Positions 33,440 to 44,498 of a stretch of 64,000 nucleotides of DNA are shown in pieces. Under the pieces are notes generated by a model. The model was given only the letters and a program-made list of their open reading frames with translations. It searched no databases and was not told the origin of the DNA. Location: NCBI GenBank assembly GCA_963924555.1, contig OZ004587.1, forward strand, positions 3,720,001-3,784,000, in the 5' to 3' direction. The translations under genes and the position numbers were made by a program. How positions within the stretch are numbered: the stretch's first letter is position 1; each line of letters starts with the position of its first letter. The stretch is from Crambe crambe. Taxonomy: Eukaryota; Porifera; Demospongiae; Poecilosclerida; Crambeidae.

Positions 33440-34773
33440 GTGTGCTTGAAGCAATAGATGAGATTTGTCAACCAGTTTCAAGTTTTGCCACAGTAAATGA
33501 AGTGGGCAAGAGGATGGAGGAACTAGACAAGCAAGATGCACATATTTATGCTCATCGTGGAACTGGAGATAAAATAGGCCATCACATTTCATTATTTTAC
33601 CAAGATTTTCACACTTTTTCGGAAAACTGTGAAAGAATATCCTGTTCGAAGGATGACTGTGAATTTGTACTGAATTTATGTGCCGTCATGTCTGGATGGT
33701 TCAGAGGGAAGAATGGAGAGGATAAGAGAAGAGATGAGTTTGCAATGTTATTAGAAGAATATTTCTCGAAAAATGACCTCTTCTCTAATTTGAAATTCGT
33801 ATGGCCAGATCATGAATTGGACAAAGGAGCGTGGAAAGGAAAATGTGACCTGGTAATTTGGAGAGGTCCCTATCTGTTAGCGGTCTTTGAATTTAAGAAC
33901 GAAATAGGGATTGGAGGGTGTGATAGTTACATGGAGCTTGTTGGGTACTACCCAAAACTAATAAACAGAAAAACCTACTATAAGAAATGTCCTGCCCCAG
34001 CATACCTGGTTGAAGTTTTTGGCCCTAACGCAATATTCTCGGGAGCTGTCTTTGGTTCAAATGAGAGTATCTACGTGGACAGGCTGGCAGACCCAGTGTG
34101 GATGGTGAACCAGCGAACAGATTTACCAGCGATGACTAGGGTTATCAAGGTATTTAAGGCATTCAAGGAGGCCATTTACAAATTATGTGATTACTATGAC
34201 ACAATTGAACATAGTCCAATCAGACAGCCTCGATTTCCTGCATTTCAAGAGTTTAATGGCACATCATTGGTATATGTTGAATCATTAAAACTCCACATGT
34301 TCAAGGCAACTTACAATGAGAAAAAAGTGATTGTGAAATTCGCTTCCAACTATTGTCTTGATGCCCATAAAGCATTAGCTTCGATTCAACTAGCCCCAGA
34401 AGTCCTTTTTTTTGAGCGTGTAGGGAAATATTTTGTAATAGTCATGGATGAAGTGGAAAATGCACTTAGCCTTCCTGTTTACTTACGGATGCATCCCGAA
34501 TCAGCTGGTTCGATCAAAGAAGGTTGTGAAAATGCCTTACAAGAACTTCATAAAAAGAACCTGTGCCATGGTGATTTCCGAGGCTGCAACATTCTTGTGA
34601 CTACAGAGAGAGAGATTAGAATCATAGACTTTGATTGGGCAGGAACGGCAAGTAATGCCAAGTACCCATTTTTCATGAACCATATTAACATTGAATGGCC
34701 AGAGGGAGCAATGGATGGACTTCCACTACAGAAAGTGCATGATACGTATTTTTTGGACAAACATTTTAGTTAG
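33440..34773 (+). CDS. PD-(D/E)XK nuclease fused to a protein-kinase fold, Crinkler-type
   Basis: A single exon after acceptor ctttaatag gives 444 codons to the stop. The first half contains a restriction-endonuclease-like core: GKCDLVIW (Asp codon at 33847) and FEFKN (Glu 33889, Lys 33895), the D...ExK pattern. The second half is a compact kinase-like domain: VIVKF as the likely ATP-contacting lysine, CHGDFRGCNILV as catalytic loop (HGD at 34567) and IIDFDWAG in place of DFG (34627). A nuclease joined to a kinase is the signature C-terminal arrangement of Crinkler-class effectors known from oomycetes, fungi and various animals. All key residues seem present. The frame begins mid-exon (one-base carry), so the true N-terminus is upstream, perhaps the coiled-coil exons at 28.2 kb. 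Expected action on nuclear DNA and proteins is family knowledge, not shown here. Confidence 0.75.
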
Positions 34774-35600
34774 TTACTCCAAATGTTGAATTTGTCATTC
34801 TCCTCCACCTTGATATTTATCTGATTAGAAATTCTTAGCGTATCAATTTTGTTGTACAATCATAAGTAATTAATGTTTGATCGTGTGCATGCTTGCGCGT
34901 ATGTACCCACGCAATACACATTGTATGCATGTGCAGGTGTGTAGGGAAAAAATGGAGTAGGCCTAAGCCACCAGCTGTTACTTTAGTAGATTTAATAGAA
35001 TCTCAGAAAATGGATCAAGAGACAGTGAGAAATAACGGACAGAAACAGCGGAGACGACAGTCTAGATGAATTCGAATTTGTGATCGCATTTAATAGCCAG
35101 GCAACAGGAAAGCCATCAAAGACTACAGGCCTAGTGAGCATTTGAGAAGCCGATCAGAGACACACAAGTAACTCATCACAGAAATTGACATAATCATTTT
35201 AAAAAGCAACAAGTGAGCCTGCTGCACTTGAAGTAAAAATTGGTGAGTATGTTTAAAGTGTGAGCATTTTTCTAGACTTCTAAGGGTTTCTCCTCTAAAT
35301 CCACTAATTTTGGCTAAATAAATCAAAGCAGTAAGTTAGCTACTAAGCAATTTTCCTGAAAGTGGTACACTGCTCTGGAACACCCTTGAAGATATAACAG
35401 TGTAATTCTTCAACAACAACCTGGGTATGGCTAATTCAGAGGTTGGGGCGTAATGATGTCAGTGGGGGAAAGTGAGTTTATGGGTGCTCATTTAGACTAT
35501 CTATGCAGTTCCAAGTTTATCAGTAGCACTTGCTGATCTCACAAAAAATAATTTATCTATCTCTATCTTTTATAATATTAATAGACCATTCCAAAATCAT
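34774..35600. other. Intergenic, nothing recognised
   Basis: AT-rich sequence between the nuclease-kinase gene and the large transposon. Short open frames on the minus strand (for example 35123-35326) show no domain. Confidence 0.5.
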
Positions 35601-35620
35601 GATCAAAAAATGGGGAAAAA

Positions 35621-35652
35621 AGTTAAAACATAGTCCAAAGGAAATAAGAAAA
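35621..35652 (+). repeat. Left inverted repeat of the large transposon (conserved core)
   Basis: Reverse complement reads ttttcttatttcctttggac followed by tatgttttaact; three mismatches to the right copy. Weaker similarity continues inward (gtaggaagt motifs on both sides). Confidence 0.75.
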
Positions 35653-35774
35653 CTAGAAAAAGAGGCTAAATGCAGGAAATTTTAGCCTAGACGTAGGAAG
35701 TTTAAAACTAATGCAGGAAGTATCAGATGAGTGTGGGACAAGGCACGTAAGTATCATATTTTATAAAATAATAG

Positions 35775-38700
35775 CTAGCTATAATTCATGTTTGCTTGGA
35801 GATATTCCCGAGACTTCTTTTTTAGCCCCCCTTTCTTCGTTAGTTCAAAGCCATATAATAAAATGTCTTGTAGAGATATAGTGCCTACAGCATTCGATGG
35901 ATAGAAAAATCGAAGCCACTTTGGCTTATGTATGGCTCGTTCTTGATCCATCCAATGAACTGTGACATCTGAAGTTAATGATGGATTAGGAGGAATAGAC
36001 ACCACTCTTCCAACTTTGGGAAAACTTGCACTATTTGTTGTAGTTGCAATGAGCATATCCACTTGTAGCTGCTTTACTATGTCTTGGTTCTGGACTACTG
36101 TGCTCCTTGAAGTTCCGATGTATATCTATAATAGCAAAAAAACAAACAAAAAAAACTGGAAGTGCAGGAGAGGGACCATTCCCATAAGTGCAGGAACAGT
36201 TCCTACACTTGGAAGGACCCATCAATAGTGCAGGAACAGTTCCTACACTTGGAAGGACCGATCCAAAGTGCAGGAACAGTTCCTACACTTGGAAAGACCA
36301 TCAATAGTGCAGGAACAGTTCCTACACTTGGAAGGACCATCAATAGTGCAGGAACAGTTCCTACACTTGGTTCCTACACTTGAAAGGACCCATCAATAGT
36401 GCAGGAGCAGTTCCTAGACTGATCCAAAGTGCAGGAACAGTTCTTACATTTGGAGGGATCGATCCAAAGTACAGGAACAGTTCAAAAGACCTATTCAAGT
36501 GCAGGAACAGTTAGTTCAAATGGACAGCTAGTTCCAACACACTTTAGGTGCCCACAGTAGCTAGCTTCCATACATGCTCCACTTACATCCGGTAGTTGGT
36601 GTTTATCTTCAGTTAAAGTTGCAACTAGATCCTCGCCCAAGACAGATGTTGCCAACTCTTTTTTATCCTCAATTGTCTGACTGAAGCTCTGTTGTTCCTT
36701 CCAAAGTCCAGCAATCGGTGGCAGAGCTTTCTCTTTGTTTGTTGCTCTGCAGGTCAGATGGGAAGAGCAAAGTTCAAGAGCTTTTCGGACCTCAGGGTGT
36801 GCACTCTCTTTTAGCCCAGCTACAATGAAAGCCTTATTACACTGAGCAGCCAACTCCTGGAGTTCTTTCTTTAGTGTTGCAGTCTGTGTAGCTGTCTCTT
36901 GCTGGGCCAAAGATTTTTCAATTGCATGTATCTGCACGTATAACAACTTGTCAACAAAAATACTACATATACGTATGTAGTTACCCCTTTGTATCCAATC
37001 CATGCTGTTCGCAGTTCACCAATTCCTTCAATTGTACATGGAAACTGCTTCTGTGTTGATACCAGCTTCTGAGTTGATATGATTTCCAGTCCAGATCCAT
37101 CAGATGCTGGACCTGGAGACATTGGTGTGGATCTTGGAACTTGTGCACCCTTAATCAAGTCTTCGAGAAAGTGTTGGCCTGCAAAGGATTATGCATATAA
37201 TAACTTCAATGTGTTTTAAGCCAATCACCTTCAACTACTTGGGGTTCCATTGGTTCAACACATTCCTTTGCTTCTTCCATCCAGGAAACCCACCACTCGG
37301 ATGCACTAGGACTGGCCTTGTTGAGATATGGACTAACTTTTCTTAATGTAGTTTCCAATTTTTTCAAGTTTTCTAAATCGTAGTAGGGTTTGAGGATTAA
37401 TGGTTGCTTAGTTGGAATATTGTTGCCACAAGGCAGAAAAACAAGTCCACCTTGAGGTAACCAAAATGTATCTGTACTCCATTCCTTATAGAACATCACG
37501 CATTCACCAAATTCATTACATTGGAACTTGAACTGGTGGGCCTTGAAATGGTCGTGTAACAATGGAGTTTGCTCCAGCATCCATGCCTTGACATCAGTGA
37601 CTGAGTCTAGAACCACAATAATAGGTTGGGGAGAGAAAGAGGATTGGATGGCTTGACTTAGTTCTGTAAGAATAGTATAAAAATCAATTTATATACATAC
37701 AGGCTGCATGCATGGTCACCTGGAATAGTCAATGCATTGCGATGCTTCAGTCGCCGTGAAATGCATGAAAATGTTTGATCGATATCTTCATGGGTGTGAC
37801 CCACAGGTAAAAAACTAAACTTGACCTACACATCATGTAGTAATAGTTGATACTGGCATGCGATTATACTTATGACTTGTACCTTTCTGAACACTCCAAA
37901 TTCAACTAACAAAGCTGCAAATGTCAGCGTAAACTTATTTTTATTGTCACGACAGGTGTTGTCCATCTGAACTAGCAACACTTCTGGCAATTTTCCCTGC
38001 AGCTAACGTCTTACATTAACTATTATTATTTTTGATACTTCTAAAATAAATACCTTGAGCTGATGAAACACTCGCAGCAGAACTTCAACTGTCAAGTTAG
38101 AGTCATGGCTAAACTGTCCGCAGTCTATAAACATCATAATTATTAAACCGGCCATGAACCTTAACTCCAGTGACATGGGTTTCAAGTTTGTAGGCACCAG
38201 CCATCACTTTGGGATTATTGATGATGTGGGGTATGTCAGTCTTTGATTGATCCATACCATCGATAATCAAACTCAAATATTTCTCTGGATTCTTCTCTGC
38301 CTTCCGTCGATGCTTAGCATACTTCTCTCGTTCACTCCTATAGATTAAAAAAGTCCTGTAATTTTACTTATGTATAGTATGCACTCTCTGAGTACTTCTC
38401 TAGTTCAATGTGTTGCTCTAAAATTTCAGTCAACCACATTCTAACGGTGTTATTTAGTGTCCTTTCTCGACCCTCTTTGATGGCAGTGCATACATCACAC
38501 TTTGAGAAACGGCTCTCCTGTGTGGTATAATTATTATAATTAATTCCTTCCAATTATATATTGTTTGTTAACTACCTTGGGAATCTTTACATGGGAGAAA
38601 TTCCGGTTCCAAATCTCATAAAATGTAGAAATGCTACAGCATTGCAAGCCTCCTTGAGATAGGTCATCATTTGCTAAGGAGTAGACATCGGCTTTGGTGA

Positions 38701-39503
38701 GGCAAGCAGGCAAATGAATTGCTGTAGAAGTTGGCATTCTATCCCCAACCTTATCACTAAATGTATGCAACCAACTTGTGACCCGGATACTGGAGTCACT
38801 AATTTCACATCTTCCTAGTCTGCCATGCTCAGCTAACACAACTCCACTTTGATACTTTAGTTTCACAGCAGCAAATCTATTGTATCTGAATCCATACACC
38901 ATCCCGAAGCACGTCTCACAAACTTGCTGACCACCCACTGTGTACAGAACATCCTCATCTCCTTGACTATGTTCTCGCATATAATTCAAGATGAGCTGAA
39001 TCTGTTCAGTTTCAGATAGCGAAAAAACAGTAGACCTGATTCTTTCTATGGTGGCCTGTGACAGCAACTTGAAGCATGTAACCTGTTTTCGCTGGCAGCA
39101 GCAACGGGTCATTAGACTATCTGTTGAAAACTCGGGTTGCCCTAAGGTGCAAGAGTTAATAAGCTCTGGTCCTGATCCTCACACAAGTGTGTGATTACCT
39201 TATTAGCTATTACAGGTATGCTACTTTACCACTATTGTGATATCAAGTGTGTTGGATTACTAGTAAATTATAATAATGCATCATTCAATTCATTTATGAG
39301 CTATCAACTTGAACTCTGCATGCTTAACTAATACGTAGTAGCCTTAAGGCAATTGAATACATGTCCATACCTCTGGTTCTCTTCTTTGTAATTGATGAGG
39401 AATCACAATTGGAGGTCAATGGAGGGAGCATCTCTAAGCCACTGGTGGATGAATTGCTATCATCAAAGCAGTCAGAAGTAGCAACTGACAAAATACATTC
39501 CAT
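35775..39503 (-). CDS. DUF7869-like transposon protein, probably with a frameshift
   Basis: Minus-strand exons, approximately: 39371-39503 (start codon 39503), 38576-39141, 38390-38517, 38040-38341, 37872-37998, 37724-37831, 37215-37668, 36985-37184, 36491-36932 and 35775-36129. Conserved landmarks of the DUF7869 group are clear: FSHVKIPK then ESRFSKCDVC (zinc-like Cys pair), LIIDGMDQSKTDIPHI, FSHDSNLTVEVLLRVFHQLK, VLLVQMDNTCRDNKNKF and FLPVGHTHEDIDQTFSCISR. Asp/His residues in these motifs suggest an RNase-H-like catalytic core, consistent with a transposase (inference). Between VKVHG and DCGQFSHD (38130-38165) the frame changes by one base with no convincing intron, and the donor after the Cys-pair exon is unclear, so this copy may be inactive. 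The C-terminal exon 35775-36129 follows a strong acceptor and must splice from a donor that I could not fix before the stop at 36491. Confidence 0.7.
36185..36515 (+). repeat. Left subterminal array of palindromic sites
   Basis: About nine copies of gtgcaggaacagttcctaca or close variants, spaced about 35-45 bp and separated by cttggaaggaccnatcaa-type spacers. The core GGAACAGTTCC is palindromic apart from the centre base. The last copy overlaps the stop codon of the minus-strand gene's penultimate exon. Probable transposase binding sites (inference). Confidence 0.88.
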
Positions 39504-39658
39504 CTTGGCAAATTTGAAATTTGAAATTTGAATTTTGTCCAGTAAGCTAAAATTGTCCAATGACCTTGCTTCTATTTCAGAACATTCTAGAACTGCAAAA
39601 AAAGCCAGCCATGCTTTTTGTGGTTTTGTATTTGCTCATGCAAGTAAAGCTGAAAAGA

Positions 39659-42600
39659 ATGAGTAGTGTGAATATAAGTAAGGTTTCCTCAAAGCCCTGG
39701 CATCTGACTTTCTCTCCTGAAGAGAAACAGATGTATATATGGAAGGGTGGTTCCCGGATGAAGCTGGTAGATCAAAGCTCCAGTGGACCAGTGATATCTG
39801 CATCATTTTTGAATGCAGATGTTGTAAACGTAAGTATAATAAGTCAGTATAGCTAGTAGTTATTGCTAGGTACCGCTGACCTGACTTATCACCACTGTCC
39901 AATTAGGATTTTGTCATTTGAGCCTTAAAATATCCCCATTTGAATAACAAATGAAGCATACTAGAGTAGTGTGCAATATATTGACGAGCACATATTCCTC
40001 TGGGTTTTAGAGCTGATAGGCTCTTTAAATTAAAGTTATGTAAGTGGCAGGCAGCTTTGTGCATCACTAGCCTAGCACATACTACATGCTAGAGCTATAT
40101 ATCTATGAGTCATGAACTATAAGAGTCAGCTTGCCTGCAGAATCAAGATTTTTCCAGCTCTATTCACAGTCCCATTAGCTATCAAGATTCTGTTCAATTT
40201 CTTGTCAAAAATGTTATTTATTGCTCTACAGTTTAAAGGCCATGCAGGGAACGGGAGTAATCGGTATAGTTTCAACTGCCAGCTTTCCAAATTTATAAGT
40301 GACGCAAATGGGTTTTGTGCTGAACTGGCTCCATTTTTGTCTGATGCAAAAAATTTCTGCACACAATTGTGCTCCAAGACGAATGGGGTAGTTAGTCTCA
40401 TCGGTGAGGCAGCATCTACAGGAATACCATCCTCTTCCTCCTCGTCATTGTCCTTGCCATCATCAGCCTCATGTGGTCAAAAGAGGGGCAGCAGTACTAA
40501 GGCACCTAATGCCAAGAAGAAGAAAGGTGGCTATCAGGAAAAGATGAATATTCTTGAAGAAGAAATTCCTGATCATCAAATAGGTATGCAATTATAGCAG
40601 CATGATTCATCAGGCAAGTGAGTGTTGACCACATGCACGATGCTGGGCATGTGACCAGACTCTTTCCCACCTTTGTGAAAGTCTGGTCCATGAAACTAAC
40701 AGTATTAGCTACACTGTAACTGCAATTGGGTACTATGAGACTTAGTCAGCATGAGATATGGCCAGCTGACGGTGAGAGATATTCGGCTAAGTGAAATAAA
40801 CTGACAAGTGCAAAAAATTATCAGTGCATAACTACATATATCTCAACGTGCAATTTGAAGTTTGAATTTTGAATTTGAATTTGAGATAATAATGATAAGC
40901 ATGTGCATGTGATATGGAGAGTTATCACACGGCTTGTCCATGGTATAAATGCATTATTGGGCATGGCCTGTAAGAATATAGGTATGTTACTGATGTGTGG
41001 CACTGTATTATTATCCTTAAATAATAATGGTGAGCCATTGATTTCGGTACATAGCACACATAAAAAATTTGTGGTTAATTATAGCATGCTAGCATCCACT
41101 GTCAGAATATACCATAACCTTTTATGACAGGTGTTTATGACCTTCCCATTGACTTGTTGAGGGAGCCCCCAGATTACCTAAGAGTGAGGGAGGTAAAAGA
41201 GTGGTTTGTAGAGTACCTGGTGGACATGCTCAAAGAAGAAGAGTCGGATCATGAGGACCTGACTGCTCCCTTACTTGTAATAGCATCATGCAGTAAGGGG
41301 AAATTCAAGCCAAGACACCTAGAGAAATATACCTATGAAGTGCGTACTAGTATGACAATTTCTATGTTTTGGTATTAGACATACATAGTGTACTTATAGG
41401 TAATAGGAGGGATACAACGGTGGCATGCCATTAGGAAGGTCAACACTATTGCCACTCGTAAAATTGCCAGTAGAAAGTGTGCAGTATATGGAAACGACAT
41501 GTCAAGGCCAGCAGCTATGATGTTGGCGAAGCAGCACAATGAGTTCAACACCATTCAACGAAAAACAGGGTTTGCTGAATTGGCTGGATGCTGCCGAAAG
41601 CTGTATTTTGTGCACTTTGCAAAGGACGGGGAGAATGATGATGGGGTAACTGATCTGCCCAAACAACATTACAACTCAAAGCCTTATAGGGCCTTTAAGC
41701 AGGAATGCTTGGCACTTCTATTGAGTTCCCAATCAGTATGTACAACTAAATGTGCATAGCTAACACTATTATGTGATTTTGTATAGAGCCAAGCAATGAT
41801 AGAGCAGGCAATCCAAATGGCACTGCAGCCAGCTACTATCTATCACAAGATGCAAGAAGTCTTTGCAAAGTATGAAGACGGGAAGTTAAAAGGCCAGAAA
41901 GAACGGTTCATGAAAGGAGTCATGCTGCAAAAGGCTTTAGATGGAAAGTTGGCTGCCAAGCTCCCCCAGTTCAAGATTTTTCAGGGACTTAGTGTAAGTA
42001 TTGGTTCCACTAAACCACCAGTTAGCTAATTATGATAAATTGTTACAGGATACTGACAAGGAGCAGCTTTTAGACGGACTGCTGAACAGTTCATTCAGTT
42101 TTGATGAAGCTGAGGAGAGGAGTGTAAGGCTGAAAGCATTGGTCCAGAAAGGGAAAACTCCACCAAGAAGTTTCAAAGTCAGTAAGCTTCACTATTGATT
42201 TTAAGTCGTCTTCTATTATAATATTATATATCAGAGGGCTAAAGCTGCCATGTCTGGGCATCCCCAAGTGGTTCCTGTGATGGAAATTGCATGCATTTCC
42301 ATGCTGGTGGCAGACTACACCCAACTTGGTCAGGTTGATTTTGAAGGCTGTTCTTTAATTCTATTGAGTGTCAAGGATGTAAGTGCTTAGTATGCATTAC
42401 ATGAACAGTACACAAAACCAATTTTGTGTGTGCATGTGGACACATGCAGCAATTTATACTTGATTTAATGGGGAATTAATCTTTTGCACATCAATGTTGG
42501 GTTATTAATTTTTAGTCAGCATATTGTGTATGTTCCGATATGGTGCACAGTGTGACTTCTTCATTAGGGCTACAGAACTGTGCTGTCGCTATTTATAATA

Positions 42601-43492
42601 TTGAAAATAATTATTATTCCATTGCTGAAAAAATCAAAGCCATCTGCACTGCCTGTGGTGCCATGTACAGCCATGTGTTCATGGTGACATCTGTTCTGCG
42701 TATTGCAGGTAAGTGTATAGCTGCATTAGTTACCAAAAATGAGATTAACATACCCAAGATCGATCATCAGGATAATTAGCTGTGTACTTTAATGTGTATA
42801 GATGAGGCGTCTGTTGGAGTGTGCGTACCAATTGTAGTATCATGGTGGGGACCTGATCCTATACCAAATGGGCACATTCTCACTGATGCTGAGAAGAATG
42901 AAGTCAACTCTTTAGTTTGCTACCCTGAACAGGAAGACACCATGATTTCCAGCTTATCATCCATGGGCTGGATCAAGCTCCTCCTCAGAACACATCCAAA
43001 AATGGTGGCAGATATCTACAGTACATCTGGTAAGTGTACACAGCAAGGTAATTAATTATCCACTCTGACATCATAACGTCACAAATAGGTGAACTGACTC
43101 AACTGTGTTTGGAGGAAGGGATTGTGTGCCATTCTGTTCATGTCTCCAAAGAAACTGCTAAGTTGCTGGCAAACCAATTGGGACATGTGTTAGGAGAAGA
43201 TGAAGGGGGGACAGATGGTGAAGATCTTTTAGATGGTGAAGATTTTTTAGATACTGAAGATGTGTTGAAACAATTGAACGAAGCAGAAAAGATTGCTAAG
43301 GATGTTCTGCAAGATGGTGAGAAAGGACAAGATGGCAAAGATGACGATGGACAAGATGGGGAGAAAGAACAAGGGGAAAGAGTAGAAGGTGGGGAAGGAT
43401 TAGAGATGCCTGGAAATCAAGTGGACGGGGGCAGAGTTACAAGAAGTAAAAGTCGGGGTATTAAGATGGCAGAAAGTTGGAAGAAAGACTGA
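39659..43492 (+). CDS. Intact ten-exon accessory protein of the large transposon, unknown function
   Basis: Exons 39659-39829, 40232-40583, 41131-41339, 41400-41735, 41787-41993, 42049-42177, 42235-42378, 42516-42708, 42802-43029 and 43089-43492 give 790 residues with every phase agreeing and no stop, so the gene looks functional. I do not recognise a family. Visible features: a Ser-rich stretch followed by a basic nuclear-localisation-like KAPNAKKKKGG (about residue 160), a charged middle region with EVKEWFVEYLVDMLKEEE and RKTGFAELAGCCRKLYFVHF, a Cys-containing segment AICTACGAMYSHVFMV, and a very acidic Gly/Asp-rich C-terminus ending in basic VTRSKSRGIKMAESWKK. It diverges from the DUF7869 gene with only about 155 bp between the start codons. 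It may be a DNA-binding partner or regulator of the transposase (inference). An upstream in-frame start within 39560-39658 is possible. Confidence 0.7.
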
Positions 43493-43599
43493 AGCTTGGA
43501 CACATACAATATACCTATAACAATGTTTATGATTCATGATTATTGGTCCTTTACAGCACTTTTAAATATGGAGTGAATTCTGGCTCAAGTACAGAAACG

Positions 43600-43830
43600 T
43601 GCAGGAACTGTTCCAGTATTTTGTGTGTGCAGGAACTGTTCCGGCACTTCATGTGTGCAGGAATTGTTCCAGCATTGTGTGCAGGAATTGTTCCGGCATT
43701 TTGTGTATGCAGGAATTGTTCCAGCATTTTGTGTGTGCAGGAACTGTTCCGGCACTTTAGAGCAGCGGCGTGTGTGCACAGGAACTGTTCTGGTACTTTG
43801 AGTGGCAGTATGTGCAGGAAATATTTTGGC
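43600..43830 (+). repeat. Right subterminal array of palindromic sites
   Basis: About eight copies of gtgcaggaactgttccagc and variants (ggaattgttccgg), spaced 25-35 bp. The core matches the left array, with T in place of A at the centre as expected for the inverted orientation. Confidence 0.88.
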
Positions 43831-44066
43831 AATAGATCAGCAGGAACCAATATCCTACTGCATCTTGCAAGTGGATCAGTCTAATTTCACTTATATCCCG
43901 GTGCTGGGGGTGCTCTCTCTCAACATTCCTCTTCAATTTTGTGGGAAACTTTACACATTATCTGGACTTTTGTAGGAAGCATACTTCCTACTTTTTGAAA
44001 AGTGAACGTAAAATTAACTAATTTTATCCCCCACAACTTTGATTTATGCCCTAGCTCTCTCAATTT

Positions 44067-44098
44067 TTTTCTTATTTCTTTCGGACTATGTTTTAATT
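44067..44098 (-). repeat. Right inverted repeat of the large transposon (conserved core)
   Basis: Reads ttttcttatttctttcggac followed by tatgttttaatt, the inverted partner of the left end. Confidence 0.75.
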
Positions 44099-44265
44099 TT
44101 AGAAGTCTTTATCAATGATCAGATAATAAAGAAATAAATCTTTCCCTCAAGCCATTCAGAAACTCCGGTTTCAAATTTCACTTTTCTACTGGTTTTTCAG
44201 GGTAGAGCTTTGGATAGTGTGAATACCTAGTGGCCTCTGAATCCTTGTGGACTGCACTCGAGACT

Positions 44266-44493
44266 CAGGGGCGTAACTACTATTGTTCACAGGTTGCATG
44301 TGAACCCCCCTCCCCTCCACCCACCAATTCTCAATGCACTGAAGTATGGCTGGCCATATAGCCTAACCTGGTGGTTATTCTCCAAAAAGGGTGTGGTTAG
44401 CTAAAAGTGGGTTGGCACAGGAAAATTTTTTCTGCACGCAAGCAGATATTACTCTTTGTGAACCCCCTTCAATCAGGCCTAGTTACGCCACTG
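44266..44493. mobile_element. Small TIR element, ends CAGGGGCGTAACTA, 5-bp target duplication
   Basis: 228 bp beginning caggggcgtaactac and ending ctagttacgccactg. It is flanked on both sides by AGACT (44261-44265 and 44494-44498), a clean 5-bp duplication. Same family as the element at 50899-51195. The terminal CAGGGGCG resembles hAT-type ends, though classical hAT duplications are 8 bp. Confidence 0.88.
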
Positions 44494-44498
44494 AGACT

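Larger units (their letters stand above)
35601..44110. mobile_element. Large two-gene DNA transposon, about 8.5 kb
   Basis: The unit is bounded by inverted repeats whose best-conserved 32 bp lie at 35621-35652 and 44067-44098 (29 of 32 identical). Just inside each end sits an array of a palindromic GGAAC-A/T-GTTCC motif (about 36185-36515 and 43600-43830). Between them two genes diverge from about 39.5 kb: a minus-strand DUF7869-like protein and a plus-strand ten-exon gene. Exact ends and target duplication could not be fixed by eye; outward similarity fades within about 20 bp of the 32-bp block. DUF7869 proteins are common, multi-copy and often transposon-associated in animal genomes, which fits. 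Superfamily unassigned. Confidence 0.72.

Noticed and set aside
36185..36515. CRISPR-like array
   Set aside because: Repeats are imperfect, spacers are similar to one another rather than unique, and the context is a eukaryotic transposon end.
43543..43884. Open frames on both strands of Cys-rich CRNCSSILCVQ type
   Set aside because: They are translations of the palindromic subterminal repeat array of the transposon.
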